DNA of 64,000 nucleotides from Homalodisca vitripennis (GCF_021130785.1 NW_025777526.1:36906-100905); one strand, 5' to 3'; numbered from the stretch's first letter, positions 33,286-46,127 are shown. Program-made: numbers and translations. Notes: generated by a model from the sequence alone, not told the origin.

Positions 33286-35335
33286 TCATCCTCCATTGGA
33301 TCTCTTCATGTTCATTAGGATCATCTTGATTAAGTTCCTGGTTTTCCCCATCATTGGTATAGTAAATAGATCAGCGTAGTACCTAAGAAACTCCAGTTGA
33401 TCCCATTGTTCCCCATAATGTTTTCGTAGTAGTGTTTTTACATCCTTAAACTTTTTTGCAGGATTAACCTGAACAGAATTTGGTTTCATCTGGGGGTTTA
33501 TGTTTCTCAGACTACAGCCTTTCTTGGCTATTCTCTGGACGCTCCTATATCGTTTTTATAGGCTACTTCACCCCTTACTAATCCATTTCCTTTTTTGCCT
33601 CTTGTTAATATGAATCGTTTACAAGTGGAAAACTTAAAGTGCCATTGACCTGGCTTCTTTACTGTTGATCTGCATACTTCCATCCAGTTTTTCAACATCA
33701 AAGTCCAAACCTAATCTATTGACCGTTCCACTTTCTCTAAAAATGTCAAAGTATGTGTTTGGATGGGTGGATGCTTTCAAACTTTTCTGACTTTTCTCTC
33801 TATTACCCCAAAAAACTCTATCGGGTGGGATGTAAGAATGTCCTGGGAACCGGATAGTGAATTACAATTGTCTTAATGTGCTGAGGTGCTTTAGTCAATA
33901 ACCAGTTTAGTAAAGCTGTAATAAGAATGGTATTTTTATTTTGTCCTCCAGCACTATCTGCAAACAATCTAATTGTATGTACATTTCTGGATAGACTGTT
34001 TCTGATAATCGATGGCGAACACAAGAAGCTATTTCGCTTGAACCTTTCGCACCTTCCATTTCAGTCCAAGCATAAATGAAAGTGTTTTCAACTGTCTGCT
34101 TTGACAGAGAAGAACCGAGACACATTGTAAAATTATATACATAAAAACTGTCGTAAAGAAATAAGCAGCTTGATCAGTCAACTTAGGAAAAAATTAGATT
34201 TTTTTGGACAGTCGAATGAAAACGTGATTGTCCCAGCCATCTTCACATCAGATTGCAATAGCTCAGAAAAAACATCTTACCTCTTTTTTTGTGAACTTTG
34301 TAATTCTATTTTCAGTTTCCCCTTTTCTTCAAAATCTACCACAGATAGAATCTTCTCTTTCAGCTTAAGACATTGAGACACTGGTCTGTTGCTGGTGACC
34401 CAAACCCTACATTATAATTCTCTACAAATATTTTCCTAAAGTACTCATACTTGGACTTTAAACTCATTTTTCAGTAGTGTTGTTGTACGATTTCCACAGA
34501 CTAGAGATACTTAAATGACTTGCTAGTACTGCCGTCTGGATTTCCCTCGGCAATAATGTGACTCTACAGGTTGTAGAGCCTCAATAAAGGTTTTTACTTT
34601 GGATAGTTTTTTCCTCAGACTTTTTTAGAACGATGGTCTCCACCTCGAAGTTCTGTTTTGGCGATTCGCCAGTTTGAAACACAAGACGGCACAATCTTTG
34701 TACTCTAAATTTTGAAATATTTAAAATACTAAAAAAGCTTTTGGCAAACTTTTACCAATTCACTTCCTCCTTCATTGCGGTATGATGGTAATGAAATATT
34801 CAATAGCCATACCTCTTTCACCAGAAGAATGAGGACCTTGAAGCCGATGTCTTTTTGGAACTTTTCCTTTGGCGTACCTCAGTATAAAATTGATCTTGGT
34901 CAATTTTATTGCAAGATTTGTAGAACCCCTGATGAAAACGTCTTATGTCCTGCATATTAAGACGGGAACAAGTCATAACAGTGCTTGGATCCGTTAGCTC
35001 TTTCACGATGTCCACAAGTTGGAATATTTGGGAATCCTTGAGCGGAGTGTCTGAAACAAATCATATTCCGTAAGCTAATTAAATAACCAGTATTTAAAAC
35101 AGAAATAAAATACAAGCCGATATCATAAAAACAATCAATGCTGTGAAAATGTTAGTGTACAGTTAAAAAGGGTTTTTAGGTTATGTCATCATTGGATAAA
35201 CATACAAATTTAATTATGTTGTCCTGTAATAAATATAGTTTAGGCTTACCTCTTCTTTTTGTCCTTGGTTTTCTTCCAGTTATCTACTCTTCTTTTTCTC
35301 TTTCTCGTGGAATTGTCAGGCATTGGTTCAAACAT
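33286..35335 (-). pseudogene. DDE transposase (DUF7869-like), frameshifted, one intron
   Basis: Minus strand. A basic first exon (35250-35335) starts MFEPMPDNSTRKRKRRVDNW. An intron with GT-AG ends follows (35051-35249; gtaagcc at one end, tttcag at the other). Exon 2 has DSQIFQLVDIVKEL-like text, a QDIRRFHQGFY segment, NVGFGSPATDQCLN near 34400, FIYAWTEMEGAKGSSEIAS near 34060, and LFADSAGGQNKNTI near 33940 with a probable catalytic aspartate. A GHSYIPPDRVFW stretch lies near 33810. The last open part (33286-33489) contains VNPAKKFKDVKTLLRKHYGE. This block order matches a transposase-like family widespread in insects and cnidarians; I recall the core as DUF7869 but could not check. Several frameshifts make it inactive. 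Confidence 0.78.
35051..35249 (-). other. Intron in transposase gene
   Basis: On the minus strand the donor reads gaggtaagcc and the acceptor gtttcagacac. The 199-bp length is normal for an insect intron. The coding blocks on each side belong to the same transposase. Confidence 0.65.
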
Positions 35336-35535
35336 TACCGCTTTGTAATAAGGTTACCTCTGGATCAGCCATATTGTACAAAACAGAAATAACTAATGAA
35401 GTAAACAAACAATTTCCCAAGATGCACTGCTGTTACAGTGTAGCCAATATATAAACACAAAATAATAACAACTATTTGAAGGAACTGCCCACTTTCTGTT
35501 TAAAGAATATGTTGCCAATGACTATCATATGATTA

Positions 35536-35735
35536 GGAATTAGTCAGTTTTGTTGCAGTACTGCCTTGAAGTGTGCTAGTTGAAGCCTGGAGTTAGAGAG
35601 TTTTGAAACAGTAATGGAGGAAGATGAATTAGCGAGTTTTATTTCAGTAAAGGGATTGGATTTAGAGAGTTTTGTTGCAGTTGCAGTTTTTTACATTGAT
35701 ATTTCCATAAGAATTAGAGAGTTTTGGAACAAGAT
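35536..35735 (+). repeat. Right subterminal repeat array of the transposon
   Basis: Five diverged units of about 25 bases, among them gaattagtcagttttgttgc (35536), ggagttagagagttttgaaa (35589), ggatttagagagttttgttg (35657) and gaattagagagttttggaac (about 35710). The same core (ttagagagtttt) lies in the inner TIR as ttagtgagttttt. Confidence 0.85.
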
Positions 35736-36147
35736 CTTTTGCTACCTTATAAAACTCCCCAAATACTGCCAAATACTATAAAAACCTCAATTTCAAAAAT
35801 TTTGGAGTTAGTGAGTTTTTGGAATTGGTCGACTCAAATACTAACACTAATTTGGTTAAAAAAGGAAATAAAATATAATGACCTATTGACATGAAATCTC
35901 AGTAACGTCACATGATTTGGCGACAACATACCTCGTAATGATGTGGAATTTTCTACACAGTATGGCCTATTATCCTTTCCTTTTTTTAATAAAAATACAA
36001 TAGTATTTTTAATTCTCATGCTTTTCTATGATTCAAAGACTATGGAAGTAAAATTTTAGTAATCAAATGCTTACGAATATTTTGAAAGAAGTCAATATGC
36101 TTAAATGCTGAGAATTATTTATAAGAAACAAGAAAGAACGGCAGTTT

Positions 36148-36250
36148 AAACGTTAACGACCGTCACTGTTGAGCCATAGAGACTGAGGCTAAAATAGGAG
36201 TCACGTTCATTTATCACCGCTACATACTACTGTGTTGCTCTGTCAGACAC
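36148..36250 (+). repeat. Dispersed repeat family A, copy 2
   Basis: Contains aaacgttaacgaccg, gagcc, a gagtcac.ttcatttatca block and ctctgtcag in the same order as 22899-23000. Confidence 0.65.
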
Positions 36251-37454
36251 AAGAAGGTACAGTTGTAACAATGTTACTCCATCTAAATAAAATTTTAAAC
36301 CCTAATGATTTTTGCTGCTCTTATTTCAAATGTTTAATTTTCCATACTATAGATGTGGATACCATATTTAACATAAATAAACAATATCTGTCTATTTTAA
36401 ACATCAAATAAATTAACTTGAAAAAAATCTGTATATCTTGCATACCTAAGCCACACGCATGTATCACTTCATTCTTTAAAACATACTTCAACGGCACGAA
36501 TATATTTCATTATCAGTAACCCGCAGCTTTGAACATAAATCATTTGCACCTATTCAACAACAGGTATACCCTAGAAATATCTTTTATAAATGGGATAATA
36601 AATACTATTGGAAAAAGTGATATTAACTAGAAAATATTGCAATCCCATAATACAGTTCAGAATAAATGTACTTTAAGGTTAAGGAGCAATGTTATGAGGC
36701 CCTAAAATCGGAAAGAGAAACCGATTTTTATGAGTACCGATAAATTACACAACATTTTTTACAACATACTATACTATTCTAATGAACAGTTCTAAAACTT
36801 TTAAACAACTATTTTATGTTAATGTTTAGAAAAACTAAATACATAATAATTCTAGTGAAGCCAATTCTGATTTAATACAATAGAGTTCTATAGTAAACTT
36901 TTTCACTTCCAGACAAGGTTATGGTATATATTCTTTCAGTGTTTATTTTTTAAAAGATAAAAAGTTACAAAAAAATTGGCGTTGGTTCGTACTTTCGGTT
37001 TAGCACGAGAAAAGGCTTTATTGGTTAGAATGTAATAATAATTATATTTACATACCATGGTAGTTTAATTAGTTACCCAAATAAAAAAAAAATTATAATC
37101 TGTTTATTTACGCCTTTGTAATGATCTTCTTATATAAATTATTTTTAGTGCCTCAGTAGTTTTGTGTGAAATAAGAATTTGAAAATATTCTTAGCAAACA
37201 ACATTAGCCAAAAAGGTAATTCGATTAACTTTTGTTTTGATTGTCTATTCAAGAAAATGGTTACATATATAGAGCAAAATAGGCTTATTTGGTAAAGAGA
37301 ATACTATTACATGCCATTATAATCTATTTCCGGTCTCTTGATTCCTGGTCCGGTAGTTGCGTTTACAGTGCTGTAAAACTACTTAAGAAAATATGTTCCA
37401 AAAATTATCAGAATATAAATGATCAGTTTTTGTTATTAACAACAAGAAAGGTCT

Positions 37455-37560
37455 GCAGATTAAGGTTAATAGGCCACAGAACCGAACCACTGACACTGGG
37501 GCTGACTCTAATAGGGGACATAGTCATTTATTAACACTAAACTTCTGCGGTTCTCAGTGA
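37455..37560 (+). repeat. Dispersed repeat family A, copy 3
   Basis: Contains actgacactgg, ggctgactcta and agtcatttattaacact, matching the other copies. Its first part is more diverged. Confidence 0.55.
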
Positions 37561-37920
37561 TTTACCCAACATGAACAAAGGTCTAAGCTGTATATGACAC
37601 TGCACCGTTGGAATTCTAAAATATATAAATAATATTTAACTTTCCTAAAATACTGGTTGTGTAAAATAATGGTATCTACAAGAAAATCTAATATTCGACT
37701 AGAGTAATATTAATTCTCTAAATTGGGACTTATAAAACTTCAGGTTTTGCATTTTAAATGTTCTAATCCAGAATTATTGAATGATTAATCTAAGATTCTA
37801 AGATAGTTTAATAAATTAAAGACCTGACTATACACCGCTCCGTCTAGCTTGTTTCTGACGCCTGTGGAGGACAGAATAATAATAACATAATTAGTTTCAT
37901 AATGTCTAAATTTTGTATGC

Positions 37921-38345
37921 ATGATGCTCCGCCTTCTCTAAAGTTACTTCCGATTGCCAGACATTCTTATATTCCCACTGATAGGATCTTTGCTCAGTTC
38001 GAGAAGGATAATAACACACAGAACCCTCCTAACCCACCAGGATTACATAAACATTTTTAAGAAACATATTACTCTCATAAGACTAGGACACAACTATCGT
38101 CCTGTCTTTAGGTATAAAAAGGCTATGTTTGAGGTACTGAAAAAGGCCTGCTAACTGGCATTTCACATTATAGTCGTGCAACACAATAGTTGTTTCAAAA
38201 ACAAAGAAAACTGGGACTTGTGTTTTAGGGGAGAAATTCATTGTAATAAAAATCATTGGTTACGTGAAAAGCTTTCTAAAGCGAGGGAGGAAAATTACCT
38301 CAAGAAGTCCCAGTCTCATTGCAAAAGAAGTGCAGCTTAAATCAG
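37921..38345 (+). pseudogene. Fragment of a second DUF7869-like transposase
   Basis: One frame reads LKLLPIARHSYIPTDRIF and continues AQFEKD (about 37942-38020), the same block as the GHSYIPPDRVFW region of the transposon at 32.8-35.8 kb, but on the other strand and diverged. Next, in other frames, come LGHNYRPVFRYKKAMFEVLK (about 38082-38142), a NWHFTL segment and KTKKTGTCVLGEK. The order is that of the C-terminal half of the transposase. No TIRs or subterminal repeats are visible nearby, so this is an old fragment of a related family, not a recent copy. Confidence 0.72.
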
Positions 38346-41227
38346 CAAAGGGACGACATTTTACAAGAAGCCACACATGTTCCACTATAATTTTATATTC
38401 ACTTTTCCAAATAATTAAAAAAATTTTAGTTAGATGTTTCTTGTGTAAATATTAAAAAAATACAAATTAAATAAGTTAATCTTTCTGTATTTTTTAAGTT
38501 AAAAACTTTCCTTGATATTATTTCACATTTTGATTTCAACTTTGAAAAATATTGTAAAAATGATGAATTTGTTTTTTGTTTCCAAATATAAACACTATGA
38601 TAAATTCTCAGCATGGTATTTTTCTATAATTTTAATATTAAAAAAATATAACAGGAAATATTCATATCTAAAACACACCATGTCCAATACTGATGTAACA
38701 CTCGTTCAGTTCCAAAAGCTGCTGCAAATATCGTTATCACCAAACATTTCTTACTTTTTGCAGTGAACTAAAAATGTCAGATTTTTGCCTTCAATATCCT
38801 GATAAAAGTATATTGTTTCTATTTAATTATAAAAATATACCTTAAGGTGTAAAATAAACTAGTCAGAGTATTTTGCCCTTTCTGGAAATTTTTTTTTGCA
38901 CATAACGAGTTTTTAAACTGGGCTAATGAACTAGCATAGTTTACGCCTACCTTGTAAAAGACTAGCTTTAATTAATTTTTGGTGTTTTATTTTTTAATGT
39001 ACAGTTATATTTTTTGCGATTTTCCTTTCTTAGATGGATACTGTATGTAAATAATATTTTTCGATGGTTTTACACAATAAATCCCTTTATAACTCTCTAC
39101 GAGGTAATTATTTTATTGCAAAACATTTTAATACAGAAAAAGTTAAGGAAACAATGTTTTAAGAGCTTTATGAACAAACATTACGATAGAAAGTAAATTT
39201 TATTGACTATTTAAAACTATTTTACTATTTTCTGATTAACTCTTACTGTATCATACTTTATTGATTGAAAAATTTATAATTTTCCTTTAAAATGATAAAT
39301 TTAACCATGTATGCAAGAATCATACATGAACAGATATTACAAAGCTACTATAATATAATGGATAAGTTACTCAGTGATATTTTAAATCAATCAGTTACAG
39401 AAAAGTTTAATGTGCTATGTCATGAACGGCCGTCTTAGAGATTGATTGAAACTAAGTAAGCGCGAGAAGTTGTTTGTCAAACTCTATAATCCTAAATTTT
39501 ATTTGTAAATAAAAATGTACAACTACGCCATGCTATGCATTGTCGCGTAACACGATTTTGCAGAAGTTGCAAGCAAAATTTCTAGTTTAAAACTTATTTC
39601 CTTCCTCAGAAGTCTAGGGGAAATACAGTCAGTAACGCAGAGAGTGAAAGAATCCTCCCGGCAGACAAGAGAGAAATATAGCTCTTCAATAACGCTCATA
39701 TAAATTCCAGGGATGAACATGTAGCATCATAGAGGTCCTTCTTGTCTATAAAAAAGGAAGTTACACGCAACGTTTACTGACAAAAGCTTTCTGAATATAT
39801 CTTCTGGTAGTAGTTTGGCTACATTAGTTATAATTATAAAATATCATATAAGTGTACTAAGTATGTCTACTAAACTATTTATTCTGCAATTTTATTCTTG
39901 CAACCAAGTCCAATTTAACTGTTTTTGACAAAGTGTAGTCTAATGATTTAAATTTGAGTTCAATGTTGCATAGCCAGAAACGAAAATTTATAGAAAATCT
40001 CAATAATAGGCTTCGCTGACACTCAGCTAATCACATACTTTAGATATTTAGCTAATATAGCAGAGTATAATTAGAGCACTTTTGTAACAAAATGAATGAC
40101 TTTCTAATTACTGTGGAGGAAACAATAACAATAATCAGTAACTTTGTGAGGGGAAACAACGACTTAATCAACTGGGTAATGGCTTGATTATAAATGAGCG
40201 TAAACGACTTCCTCAGCAGCGCAAAGAAGTAAATGGCAACATATTGCTATAGTGGTCTCTTATTACGTTTTTTGTAGTAAATCTGGGTCAAACAATCAAT
40301 TTTGTTTCATTGATCGATTACTTATTAAATTATCAGTTTGTTTTACTGTTCTATAGTGATAAAACTTTTGTTTGAGGTTATTTTATTTAATTCGGATTAA
40401 ATTAAGCGATAACAAGCGTAACATTACTCAACTGTATTAAAATTTAAGTGGTAACTTGTTTCCGGTAAATTATTAATTTAAGTATTATGGAGCCTATAGC
40501 CCTTCACAACTTCACTGAGCAACAAAATTCTTTTTGGTCACCTTACGAGATATTAAGTCGGTTTATAATAGGAAACGTAGGCAATTTTGTTATTACGTTA
40601 AAATAAATATTAGTGGAAACAAAAATGCTTAATTTTGCTGTGTGGACAAGAGTTACAGTTGCTGGAGGTTGCATGTTTTTTTTAATTTCCAAAAAAGAAA
40701 CTCTTTTAATTAATGGAATACTTAAAAATTCATTATCTTTAACCCTTGTACCTACTGTAAAATGTGCACAATTTTATCTCCAGCATTTTTTATTTAAAAA
40801 TGAATACAATATTCAAAAAAATATTTGTATTTAAGTTAAATACCGGTACTTTCTCAGGCAGTGATCGAGAAAAATACTATTTCAATATTAAAATAAGTTA
40901 TCTCCAAGGGGTATGAATGGAACATAAAGCAGTATTTTCATACCCAAACCCACCATAGAATCCTCTACTAATTCATTAACGATATACAAAGATAATGGTT
41001 AGCAAGGGATACCGGATAATCATATACTGCTTTAGTTCATAATCCATTAGCAGAATTGTTTACTCTTTTAACTAAATTGGGATCATGGGCTCCACTGTTT
41101 CCTACTTCATGTGGATAATACGTCACCTAATAAAAATTTTACAAAGTGGGAGGACGTATAAGGTACATTTGTACCTTATTTAAGTTATTCCACACGATTA
41201 ATATACCTTACCCCATATACTTTTATC

Positions 41228-41229
<2 letters not shown>
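38346..41229. other. AT-rich noncoding stretch, nothing recognised
   Basis: Short frames here have no family resemblance. A less AT-biased patch at 39500-39720 has no recognisable content. Confidence 0.55.

Positions 41230-41270
<41 letters not shown>
41230..41270. repeat. TA microsatellite
   Basis: About 41 bp of pure TA directly before the repeat that starts at 41271. Confidence 0.95.
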
Positions 41271-41271
<1 letters not shown>

Positions 41272-42310
41272 TAGCTTTTACCCACGGCTTCGCACGCAAA
41301 TCTTAAGAACCGAAGTCTTTATATTACTTAGTAAAAGCAATTATGCGCGATTGGCTGCGGGTAACAGCTAGTTCGTCAATAATTCGTAGTATTTTATAAC
41401 GGAAACTCTTCATTTTCAATAAAATATCAATTACAACCAAATACCCGCGGCTTCGCACACGATTTCCTACAGAAAAATTGGAACATATGAGGCATAATTC
41501 TTTTGAAGATCGTTATTACCCTTCTGAGATAAATGATAGTCACTGAAAGATACTCCAAGCTCATGATCTATTTAAGATTTAAATTTTAAAACAGTCTCAA
41601 TATGCACCTGTGAAATAACTGGAATTTTTCCAATATCCAATATCATGGAGATTTTTGTATACAATTGAACTATATTAGACCATCGTGGACAGGAGTCAAA
41701 AAGTCGGAATTCATTAGCGCACATACAATGTAATAAATGATGGCGCTCAATGTAATTTTGAAACGAAAATAGGCATATTTTAGGTACATATTTTTACAGT
41801 CTAATGATTATGAGCTTCAGATGTTAAGCGAAATTGCGTATGGTTTTTATTTTAGGTTTTGCGCGTGTATCACTTCTGGATCAAATTAGTTATATCTCCG
41901 ATGCCATGATTGAGCTTGCTTTGTTGTCTCGATTGAGAGAATATGTACACACGGAGTTTTGAGAATCATACTTCTGTCAAAAAAAAAACAACAACTAAGG
42001 TAGGTTTTATAACATTCTTTATATTTTTTAGCCAACTTAAGATGTTTACAAAGAACAGCTGATTAAATTTAAAAAGGCTCTTTCACTTAATAACATATGT
42101 TTGATGCAATGCATTTCTTACGGGTTTTTCTGTAACTTTTAGAGACCAGTGGGGCGGAATCCTAAATCGGGAACGGGATAAAAAGTATCCTATGTCCTTC
42201 TCCCAGTTCTTAGCTACCTCCCCACCAATTTTCAGCCAAATCGGATCAGCCGTTCTTGACTTATAAATAGTGTAACTAACACGACTTTCTTTTATATATA
42301 TATAGATATA
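41271..42310. mobile_element. Insect dispersed repeat (RTE- or SINE-associated type)
   Basis: It begins ctagcttttacccacggctt followed by cgcacgc and ends with ccgttcttgacttataaata, gtgtaactaacacgactttc and a TATA run. Both ends are familiar from repeats common in insect genomes that end in TA microsatellites. A second cccgcggcttcgcacacg lies at 41443, so the left part may be a partial tandem copy. No coding frame survives. The exact superfamily is uncertain. Confidence 0.6.
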
Positions 42311-42319
42311 TAAAAATAA

Positions 42320-42322
<3 letters not shown>

Positions 42323-42351
<29 letters not shown>
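42323..42351 (+). repeat. TG microsatellite
   Basis: About 14 TG units directly after the repeat end. Confidence 0.95.
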
Positions 42352-42355
<4 letters not shown>

Positions 42356-42466
42356 CTATTATATAATCTATAATAGTTTTTGCCTGTCTAAGACCTGAGA
42401 GGACTTTAAAGTATAAAGAAGATTCCAAAGCCAACTTTGTGATTTTGCTTCTGACTTGTCACTTTG

Positions 42467-42805
42467 CTAAGCGAAGAAAGTGCTCCGGAACTTTGAGTCG
42501 CGATATAGCTCCACTCTTGCCAACCTGTCCGCTGTCTCATTTCCCACAATTCCCTCATGCCTCGGTACCCACATCAAAGTAACTTTATTACCAATAGTTA
42601 GGGCTAATATTATACACCCAATCGCCACTTTGGATACACAGGTGCAACTGCTGACATGTCTCAGTGGAACTTGACTGTCCGATACGACTGGCATCCTTCG
42701 CTTTGTAGATAAGATGATCCTGCTACACAGACGTACAGCCTTGCAATGCTTATTGTCTTGAAGGATGTGTAATATCAGTGAGCATTGAACGCCTGTCAAA
42801 GACAC
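42467..42805 (-). pseudogene. RNase H remnant of a non-LTR retrotransposon
   Basis: The minus-strand frame contains VVSDSQVPLRHVSSC and then KVTLMWVPRHEGIVGNETAD followed by RLAR, the second half of a retrotransposon RNase H domain. WVPGHxGIxGNExAD is the family signature; here the first glycine is arginine. The first part of the domain and any reverse transcriptase are not visible. An old fragment. Confidence 0.8.
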
Positions 42806-45179
42806 CGCAAGTCGTCTACGATAGTAATGTCACAGATTACTGAGAACAGTACAACACAACACAGTGCCTGGTTTAGTGCCTTAGCTATTGTGTTAGACAG
42901 ATAGCAATGTAATGGTAAATTGTCAATGTTACAACATGGAATTTGTATATAGTATCAAGGATTACACCCTAATTAGCCTCAGGGGAAATAGCCAATATAT
43001 TTCCAAGAAGTACAATATATCGAGTTACAAACCATAGGGGGTTAAACTTAAAACACTAAAGAGTATTTTAGGGAACAAAAAATCTAGTAGGAAAAATGTC
43101 TTTTTTTGGTAAATTATTTTTTACGATGGAAGGATTGGGGAGGCAACAGGTTGTTTTCCAGGCATTTTTGAGGCAGAAATTTACTTTAAGCTGTGCAATA
43201 TTTACAGATGGTTGACGAATCGGTTGTTTACCTAATTTAAAGAATAAATAATAGATTTATTTCCCTTCCAATAAGTAGGGTTTTTATGTATTATAATATT
43301 CCATTACCAATTCATACTGTATCTTTGATCGTAATACAGTATTTTGCTTTACTGTTTTCATTTTGTTCTTTAATACATATGGTTAATTGAGTTTTTCTTA
43401 CCTATTCCCTGTTAGGATGTACTGTATTTAATACTGAAAAAAAATTTAATCCTATATTAAATTTTTTGTTCAATTTTACGAGACTTTATATTATGTATTT
43501 GTTCTTTTAATATTTTTCACACGGCAATGCTATCATACACTCCACACAACATTATTTATATTATTGCTCTAATATCCTTATTATTTATATTCATTAAAAT
43601 ACTTCTTAGCAGATTTTATATTAGGTAAAAATTTGATCTAAAATTAATTTCCCTTCATTTCATATACTAAATGGAAATATTGACAATCTTGCTTCCCATA
43701 ACTACCGAAAAAAAGGAAGTAGTGGTTTCTTAGCCATGTAACAACACTGTCATAAAAATATTATTCTGGGAGCCAAGACCCAACTTTTTTACTATAAAAG
43801 CTTTCAACCAGATTTTTGTCTAGTAATCGAGAGAGGAATGTTTCGTAAAACAAATAGAATATAGAAGTAGATCGTAAGCCTTGCAAAGTTTAGCGAAGGT
43901 TGAAATGGGGGGAGTATCCAAAGGGGTAATAATATGGAATTAGCTTTTCAGATTATATTATTTTACACTACTACACTTAAAATCAAATATAAGAAACCTA
44001 CACCTACAAATAGTTAAAGTATTGTTAGAAAACTAGGTAAGGAGAATGATTGAAACCTTTTTAAGTGGCTGTTTATGGTTTTCTGACGCAAATTTTACAT
44101 TTACTCTTTTAAGACGACATTATTTAAATGCGGCAAGGTAAGTTAAGTATGATATAAGAAAATAATGTTTCATATGTTTAACCAATTTTACACCCCTCTG
44201 TTTCAACTTCAACTAGAACTTTAGTGAGCTTGGCTTCTTGTAGAGGTTATATTAAAAAAACAACCTTCCTTAGAGCCAAGAAAACCAGTCAAATACAAGT
44301 TTCCTATATAATGTATTTGTAACATATAAATATATCAATGTAACAACGTCTAATGCTATGTGTACCAGGAACAAACATACACACGGCATGTGTACAGTCA
44401 CTTTACATAGTGAATATTTTTCATCTCGTTGAAATATCTCCAGCTCATTTCCAACTTTTGAAAATGTAACATAACAACATCACATGTTTGAAACAGGTTT
44501 ACTGACATTGAACAATGTTTCGCCTCTTACACTAAGTCAGCTCTCACGTTACGACTGTTCCTTTATTGTATATGTTGTCATTGTTTTCTGTGCACTGTCA
44601 ATTATAAAAATTGAAATGTATAAGTTTTTATATGGATAGTTAAATCTTCTTCTCGGCTATTAGTATTAGTTCACTTTATAAATTGTTCTGGATATATTAT
44701 CAGAAAGGTAACGTGAAAATCCAAAAACATTATTGTTGAACACAAATTAATTAATTTAAATACAAGAAGAACTATATATTTTTTTCAACTGGTAAAACGA
44801 ATTACCAATCGCTTTGTATAATTTACAATTCTAAAAGGTCGCAAATGTATTTTTTCAGTGTTTTGTTAGTACTCATAAAGAAAATGAAAACATAGATTTC
44901 GGCGTACACCCATTTATTTAGTACATTTTTGCGTGTACACTTTCGATAAGAAGAGTTGCATATTTACAAAACAATATTTTCATTCGCTAAGTCCATAAAA
45001 ATACATTTACACGTACGTTGGAATATAGTTTTATATTTTTTGATACGGATTCAGTTTTGGATCCTTATACATGAATAAGATTTGTTTTAAATTATTATGA
45101 AAGTATATTTACTTGTTTCATAATATACTACGATGAATGATGATTTTATATACAATATTCACTTCTAACATAATCTTAC
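42806..45179. other. AT-rich noncoding stretch, nothing recognised
   Basis: No gene, RNA or repeat family recognised. Confidence 0.55.
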
Positions 45180-45560
45180 TAATTAACATAGCCTGCAATT
45201 TTTGGATCTTAAACCAATACTGATCTCAGTGACGAGGTAACGTAGATCAATCATGTCAAAGCGATCAGTGACAAGATTTGCTGATTGTGTCACGCGGACG
45301 TTTAGAGACCGTCAGCACCGGTTTGTTAGTTCATCCCACAGCCGCTCTTCATCACTCTGGTACGTAACCGGATTGTACAAAGTGACAAGCTGTCTTTGCC
45401 CGATGACAGCGGTTTGTTAGTTTATTTCAGAGCATAGAAGTTCCTATCAGATAGCCAACGAAAACGGATATCGCGTCCGTTTTCTTCTGAGTGCTAGAAT
45501 GTGTTGTGTCCAGCTTACTGTTACCAGTGCAATGCGATTTCTTGTACTATCTATAAATAC
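45180..45560. other. GC-richer block with short internal repeats
   Basis: A balanced-composition island in AT-rich DNA. ggtttgttagtt occurs twice about 100 bp apart, and an inverted repeat aaaacgga / tccgtttt flanks tatcgcg near 45471-45493. No coding frame. It may be an old repeat or a regulatory block. Confidence 0.45.
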
Positions 45561-46124
45561 TCTGTTCTTGGCTTGGTTATCGTTCTTTTAACAACTCGGC
45601 AATAAATTTACCCTATTATAAAATTATTAATTAAAAATTATTATTAAAATATCCGATAATTTTATCTATTGTAAGCTGGAATAGTGCCCGCAAATACGGG
45701 TTTTAGTATTCGGTTTGAGGGCAGTTGTTCCACTTAAAGTGTTTAACCGGTGAAACCTCGCCAATTAGAGTAAAATTAGGAGAAGTGCCGGTACACAATA
45801 ACCGTGATACAATATTCATTGTCGCTTTTAGACCTCAAGTCAATGATTTTATGGAAGACTCTAATAAGAGATGAGAACAGTCATGGGTAGTTTGATGCTA
45901 ATTAAAATTAGAGTTAAAATTAAATATGGGTAAAAGCTGTAAGGTTTAGGATGTTAAATCTAATTGAAGAACAGACAAAAGGTGTAAAGGGTTTGGGAAG
46001 GGAAATCGTTGTCTCAACCAAGAAATGAGGCCACAACAGGCAGGAATTGTGTATTCGCATCAAGGCACTAAGAAATAATGTTCTAATAACAGGGAATCCT
46101 GCTGCACAAAGGAAAGCATTATGC

Positions 46125-46127
<3 letters not shown>

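Larger units (their letters stand above)
32839..35835. mobile_element. 3.0-kb TIR DNA transposon with DDE-type transposase
   Basis: The left end starts gagtcgaccaattccaaaac and continues tcactaactcca (32839-32870). The right end is its inverted copy with one extra base (35803-35835). Both flanks carry AAAT (32835-32838 and 35836-35839), a candidate 4-bp target-site duplication. Inside are subterminal repeats on both sides and a minus-strand transposase with one intron. A 4-bp duplication would suit superfamilies such as Sola, but the short AT-rich match could be chance, so the assignment is open. Confidence 0.88.
35840..37920. other. AT-rich noncoding stretch
   Basis: No gene recognised. It contains two copies of dispersed repeat family A, listed separately. 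Confidence 0.6.
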
